Source: Fibrobacterales bacterium
Lineage (GTDB): Bacteria; Fibrobacterota; Fibrobacteria; Fibrobacterales; Fibrobacteraceae
Direction: 5' to 3'
DNA: 8,038 nt
NCBI GenBank assembly: GCA_025997455.1
Contig: BNUP01000098.1
Coordinates: 1-8,038 of the forward strand
Shown: in pieces, positions 5,734-8,038 of the stretch
Layout of the letters: each line of letters begins with the position of its first letter
How positions within the stretch are numbered: the first letter of the stretch is position 1
Notes under the pieces: generated by a model
What the model saw: only the letters and a program-made list of their open reading frames with translations
Databases searched by the model: none
What the model was told of the DNA's origin: nothing
Translations under genes and position numbers: made by a program

Positions 5734-6692
5734 TTATCCTCAATAGTTAAAATTGAAAAATTTGCAATTTTTGGAATTTCGCGAGCGGAGCAAATGAGGG
5801 CAACTTCCGTTGATATTTTCGGCTTTAGCGAAAACAACAATAGTCCGTGCTTGCTCAATATTATTAAACCTCTGCCAGTGAAGTCTTCCAAACCGAGTTG
5901 AACCGTTTCGCCAATGCCTACGCTTTGACGGCGAATTTTATCCAAGATACGGTTTTTGGTGAGCGTGCCACCAAAATCTTTTACGGAAATTCCATAGTTA
6001 TCGGAATCTGCAATTATGCGAACTTGAATCTCTTTGCCTGCGGGAATTTCCACTTCGCTTCCTAATTGTGCAATGTTGACATCGCGGTCGTGCGGAGTGA
6101 TTCCGCGAACTCCGTAAGCGAGTGCGTTGGAAATCAATTCGTGGCAATTTATCATAAATGTGTAACGAACGGATTGGTTAAGTTGCTCTATAGAATCCGA
6201 GAAGGCTTTTTTTATGAGGCTGTTCGGCTCTACTTTTCCAGAAAGCGTGTGGTGTTTATCGAGAGTTAGTGCACGGGGAAAGAACGGGTCTAAAATGTAT
6301 CCGCCGAGACGAGAATTTTGTTGATCCGTATTTTGAAACACAGAGCGGAGAATGCCTGAAAATATCGGTTCACGCAAATTTTTTATACTGATAATGTTGC
6401 TGATTCCATATTCAAATGCCAAGTCGAAGTAGTTGTTTTTATCGCTTGATACTATTACTATTTGGCGTTTTTTGGGAGTTTTTCTATTCAGCAAATTTCG
6501 CACATCGTCTATTGAACTATCGTCGGTCGTCACAAAAAACAGGCAGTCGCTATCTGTTAATTCCGTTAATCTAATGCTTTGTATGAGTTCAAAATCAAAG
6601 GGAAAGCGATTAGGTGCAAGGCTGTTGTATAACTCGAATATTTTATTTTGCACTTCGGGAGAGCAGAAATGTGTTATTATTTTTTTTGTCAT
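5727..6692 (-). CDS. GHKL (HATPase_c) ATP-binding protein with a separate N-terminal domain
   Basis: This 321-residue protein uses ATG at 6692, which overlaps the rmlD stop as ATGA. An in-frame extension into rmlD is possible but unlikely. The C-terminal half carries the Bergerat fold: N-box 'CHELISNALAYG' with Glu185 and Asn189, G1 box DFGG (239-242) and G2 box GRGL (273-276). No phospho-accepting His box is present, so it is more like RsbW/SpoIIAB-type serine kinases or anti-sigma partners than a classic histidine kinase. Residues 1-120 form an alpha/beta-looking domain (strands near 'CLFFVTTDD' and 'RQIVIVSS') that may be a degenerate receiver. Its place between rmlD and a UbiA gene suggests regulation of envelope synthesis, but that is inference. 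Confidence 0.78.
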   Translation of the reverse strand: MTKKIITHFCSPEVQNKIFELYNSLAPNRFPFDFELIQSIRLTELTDSDCLFFVTTDDSSIDDVRNLLNRKTPKKRQIVIVSSDKNNYFDLAFEYGISNIISIKNLREPIFSGILRSVFQNTDQQNSRLGGYILDPFFPRALTLDKHHTLSGKVEPNSLIKKAFSDSIEQLNQSVRYTFMINCHELISNALAYGVRGITPHDRDVNIAQLGSEVEIPAGKEIQVRIIADSDNYGISVKDFGGTLTKNRILDKIRRQSVGIGETVQLGLEDFTGRGLIILSKHGLLLFSLKPKISTEVALICSAREIPKIANFSILTIEDKW

Positions 6693-7819
6693 AATGTGTG
6701 GTTGGGAATGGTGCTGTGAGGCTGGGTGGCGGCGAGTTCGAGGTCTAAATATTGTGAGAGTGAAGTTTGCCAAGCGGGGACTTCTACCCCGAAATTGTTT
6801 TTGATTTTGGTTTTATCGAGTGCAGACCAAAGAGGACGATTTGCGGGTGATTTCCATTCCGAACTCGGAATTGCCGCTATCTCTATACTTTTTTGCAATA
6901 AACCTTTTGCTATTGCTTGCTTTTGTATTTCAACGGCGAAACCGTGCCAACTCGTTATGCCGTCGCCGGAGAAGTGATAGATGCCGTATTGGGGTTGTTG
7001 CGGGTTGAGTTGCTGTGGTTGTGGCGAATTTAGTTGATACAAATTTATTTGCTGCGATGTGAGTTGATGTGCAATTTTTAATAAGGCACGGGATAGGTCA
7101 AATGTCCAAGTGGGGTTGCCGAGTTGATCTCCCACAACAGAGATTTTTTCTTTTGTTCTCATTAAATTTAACATCGACTTGACAAAGTTTTTCCCGTTTA
7201 TTCCGTAGAGCCAAGCGGTGCGGACTATTATATGTTTGGGGTTAGATTTTGCAAGTGCGAGTTCGCCTTCTGCCTTTGCTCTGCCGTATTCGTTTTGCGG
7301 ATTTATGGGGTCGGTTTCGCGAAGTTGATTCGGTTCGCTTCCGTTTAATACATAGTCTGTGGATATGTGTATAATAGGGATACCCGCTTGTGCCGAGCAT
7401 TCACCCAAGTTTTTTATTCCTGTGCAGTTGAGTTTGTAATTGAGTTCTTTTTCGCTTTCCGCGTTATCTACTGCGGTGTATGCGGCACAGTTTATTATTA
7501 TGTCTGGCTTGTTTTTTTCTATAAAATCGCTTACAACCGCACTGTCGGTGATGTCTGTTTCTCGGTCGGTTTCTAATATAGTCGTCTCTGACGAACTCGT
7601 TAAGAGGTCGTCAGAGACGACTAAGCGACATGGGCGAACCAAGTTTTTATGCAAATTTAAGCGGTTCGCCGTCGTCTCAGAAGAACTACTTGTTTTATGA
7701 GATAAGGTTTGGGGGAGTTCTTCTGAGATTACTGTGTCGATTTGAGCAAATTGCCTGCGGGCGAGGGTTGATAAATCAGTCCCCAGCATCCCGTGTGCAC
7801 CCGTTATCCAAATGGTCAT
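6689..7819 (-). CDS. rmlD: dTDP-4-dehydrorhamnose reductase with an in-frame repeat insertion
   Basis: RmlD (RfbD) reduces dTDP-4-keto-L-rhamnose to dTDP-L-rhamnose with NAD(P)H, the last step of activated rhamnose synthesis for surface polysaccharide. Visible features: GAHGMLG (residues 7-13) dinucleotide loop, 'PDIIINCAAYTAVDNAESE' (105-123), 'STDYVLNG' and catalytic Tyr178/Lys182 in YGRAK, 'RTAWLYG', and the C-terminal 'RPLWSALD'. At 376 residues it is about 80 longer than usual. Residues about 31-81 are encoded by the 150-base three-hairpin repeat and split the normal join of 'DTVI' to 'LETDRETDITD'. A second extra, Gln/Pro-rich segment is at about 253-277. The frame stays open through both, so a full product is possible; activity is untested. 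It heads an overlapping operon. ATG 7819 follows the TACCTT leader. Confidence 0.93.
   Translation of the reverse strand: MTIWITGAHGMLGTDLSTLARRQFAQIDTVISEELPQTLSHKTSSSSETTANRLNLHKNLVRPCRLVVSDDLLTSSSETTILETDRETDITDSAVVSDFIEKNKPDIIINCAAYTAVDNAESEKELNYKLNCTGIKNLGECSAQAGIPIIHISTDYVLNGSEPNQLRETDPINPQNEYGRAKAEGELALAKSNPKHIIVRTAWLYGINGKNFVKSMLNLMRTKEKISVVGDQLGNPTWTFDLSRALLKIAHQLTSQQINLYQLNSPQPQQLNPQQPQYGIYHFSGDGITSWHGFAVEIQKQAIAKGLLQKSIEIAAIPSSEWKSPANRPLWSALDKTKIKNNFGVEVPAWQTSLSQYLDLELAATQPHSTIPNHTL
7579..7728 (-). repeat. Three-hairpin structured repeat inside rmlD (E1), 150 bases
   Basis: Read on the minus strand: hairpin 1 pairs 7716-7728 with 7675-7687 (13 pairs, arm TCTCAGAAGAACT); hairpin 2 pairs GGCGAACC (complement of 7663-7670) with GGTTCGCC (complement of 7633-7640); hairpin 3 pairs 7608-7623 with 7579-7594 (16 perfect pairs, arm TAGTCGTCTCTGACGA) around a 13-base loop holding CTC/GAG. 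The linkers GAGACGACGGCGA and CCCATGTCGCTT are the same as in the copy at 3371-3537. Length is a multiple of three and no stop arises in the rmlD frame. The encoded stretch contains SSSSETT and SSSETT, from the two related arms. Confidence 0.88.
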
Positions 7820-7826
7820 TAGAGGG

Positions 7827-7832
7827 AAGGTA
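7827..7832 (-). promoter_or_regulatory. TACCTT box 7 bases before the rmlD ATG
   Basis: The minus strand reads TTTTCTACCTTCCCTCTAATG. A TTGCAC (complement of 7848-7853) lies 15 bases upstream as a possible -35. The spacing predicts a leaderless or nearly leaderless operon transcript, with no Shine-Dalgarno. Confidence 0.45.
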
Positions 7833-7842
7833 GAAAATCATG

Positions 7843-7902
7843 CGGCGGTGCAAGAGTTGGGTATGGGGTATGGGGTGTGGGGTGTGGACAATTTTGCGGT
7901 GC
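7843..7902 (-). repeat. Heptamer-repeat upstream module, copy 2, with G-quadruplex motif
   Basis: The plus strand has CGGCGGTGCAAGAGTTG, then GGGTATG, GGGTATG, GGGTGTG, GGGTGTG, then GACAA and GCGGTGCA. The run 7859-7882 has four G-runs of three or four separated by three bases, a canonical intramolecular G-quadruplex pattern. It sits 24 bases before the rmlD start, on the non-coding strand of that operon. Confidence 0.7.
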
Positions 7903-7925
7903 ACGCGGGGAGAAGGGAATTGTAG

Positions 7926-8038
7926 GGGCGTGGTTTTTAACCCGCCCTTTTAGAATTGCAAGGAGTTTGCAATGTATATAAAAACCTGAACTTACGAGTG
8001 CTAAAGCACTCTCTCTACAAAAGCCAAACTCTTGGCTT
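7926..8038. repeat. Cluster of four short hairpins at the right end
   Basis: The hairpins are GGGCGTGGTT/AACCCGCCC (7926-7947, one bulge, followed by TTTT on the plus strand), ATTGCAA/TTGCAAT (7955-7973), GAGTGC/GCACTC with loop TAAA (7996-8011), and AAGCCAA/TTGGCTT with loop ACTC (8021-8038). The last is followed by TTTTG on the minus strand and could be an intrinsic terminator for a gene beyond the right edge. No coding sequence is evident in 7820-8038. Confidence 0.55.

Noticed and set aside
6693..6773. Extended N-terminus of the ATPase inside rmlD
   Set aside because: The extra residues (Arg/His/Pro/Gln-rich) look like an alternate-frame reading of rmlD, and the ATGA overlap gives a natural coupled start.
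7926..7951. Intrinsic terminator on the plus strand
   Set aside because: Stem plus TTTT fits the shape, but no plus-strand gene lies upstream within more than 5 kb, so it is listed only as part of the hairpin cluster.

Overview
The window looks like chromosomal DNA from a free-standing, probably anaerobic Gram-negative bacterium. A Fibrobacterota or related FCB-group source is my best guess, at low to moderate confidence. The reasons are a long bS21 protein, a carboxyltransferase whose biotinyl domain is missing, a PDDEXK_2 (Rpn-type) gene, an archaeal/Bacteroidetes-like UbiA prenyltransferase, and several genes with no Shine-Dalgarno sequence. No phage, CRISPR or rRNA is present.

Layout from left to right: the 5' part of an Rpn/PD-(D/E)XK nuclease gene on the minus strand (1-243, running off the left edge); a carboxyltransferase gene of the oxaloacetate/methylmalonyl-CoA decarboxylase alpha type on the minus strand (270-1844); a 312-base spacer holding repeat remnants; a small secreted protein on the plus strand (2157-2519); a minus-strand pair of rpsU (3060-3269) and a secreted SNase-like nuclease (2549-3052) behind a near-consensus sigma-70 promoter; a structured repeat (3371-3537); a membrane metallophosphoesterase on the minus strand (3538-4722); a minus-strand overlapping operon of rmlD (6689-7819), a GHKL ATPase gene (5727-6692) and a UbiA prenyltransferase gene (4882-5733); and a gene-free right end (7820-8038) with heptamer repeats and four short hairpins.

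The most unusual signal is a repeat family of three successive hairpins joined by conserved linkers. One copy (3371-3537) is intergenic and abuts the stop codon of the phosphoesterase gene. A second copy (7579-7728, exactly 150 bases) lies in frame inside rmlD and adds about 50 residues near the end of the first beta-alpha-beta unit, much like a Rickettsia palindromic element. The linkers GAGACGACGGCGA and CCCATGTCGCTT are identical in both copies, while stem sequences differ with pairing kept. A third, partial copy (1854-1906) lies just upstream of the carboxyltransferase gene and may supply its promoter.

A second theme is upstream control. Four genes have a TAnnTT box 7-9 bases before their start codon and no Shine-Dalgarno, suggesting leaderless transcripts, while rpsU has a classic promoter and Shine-Dalgarno. 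Heptamer-period tandem repeats, some G-quadruplex-capable, sit upstream of three of these boxes.
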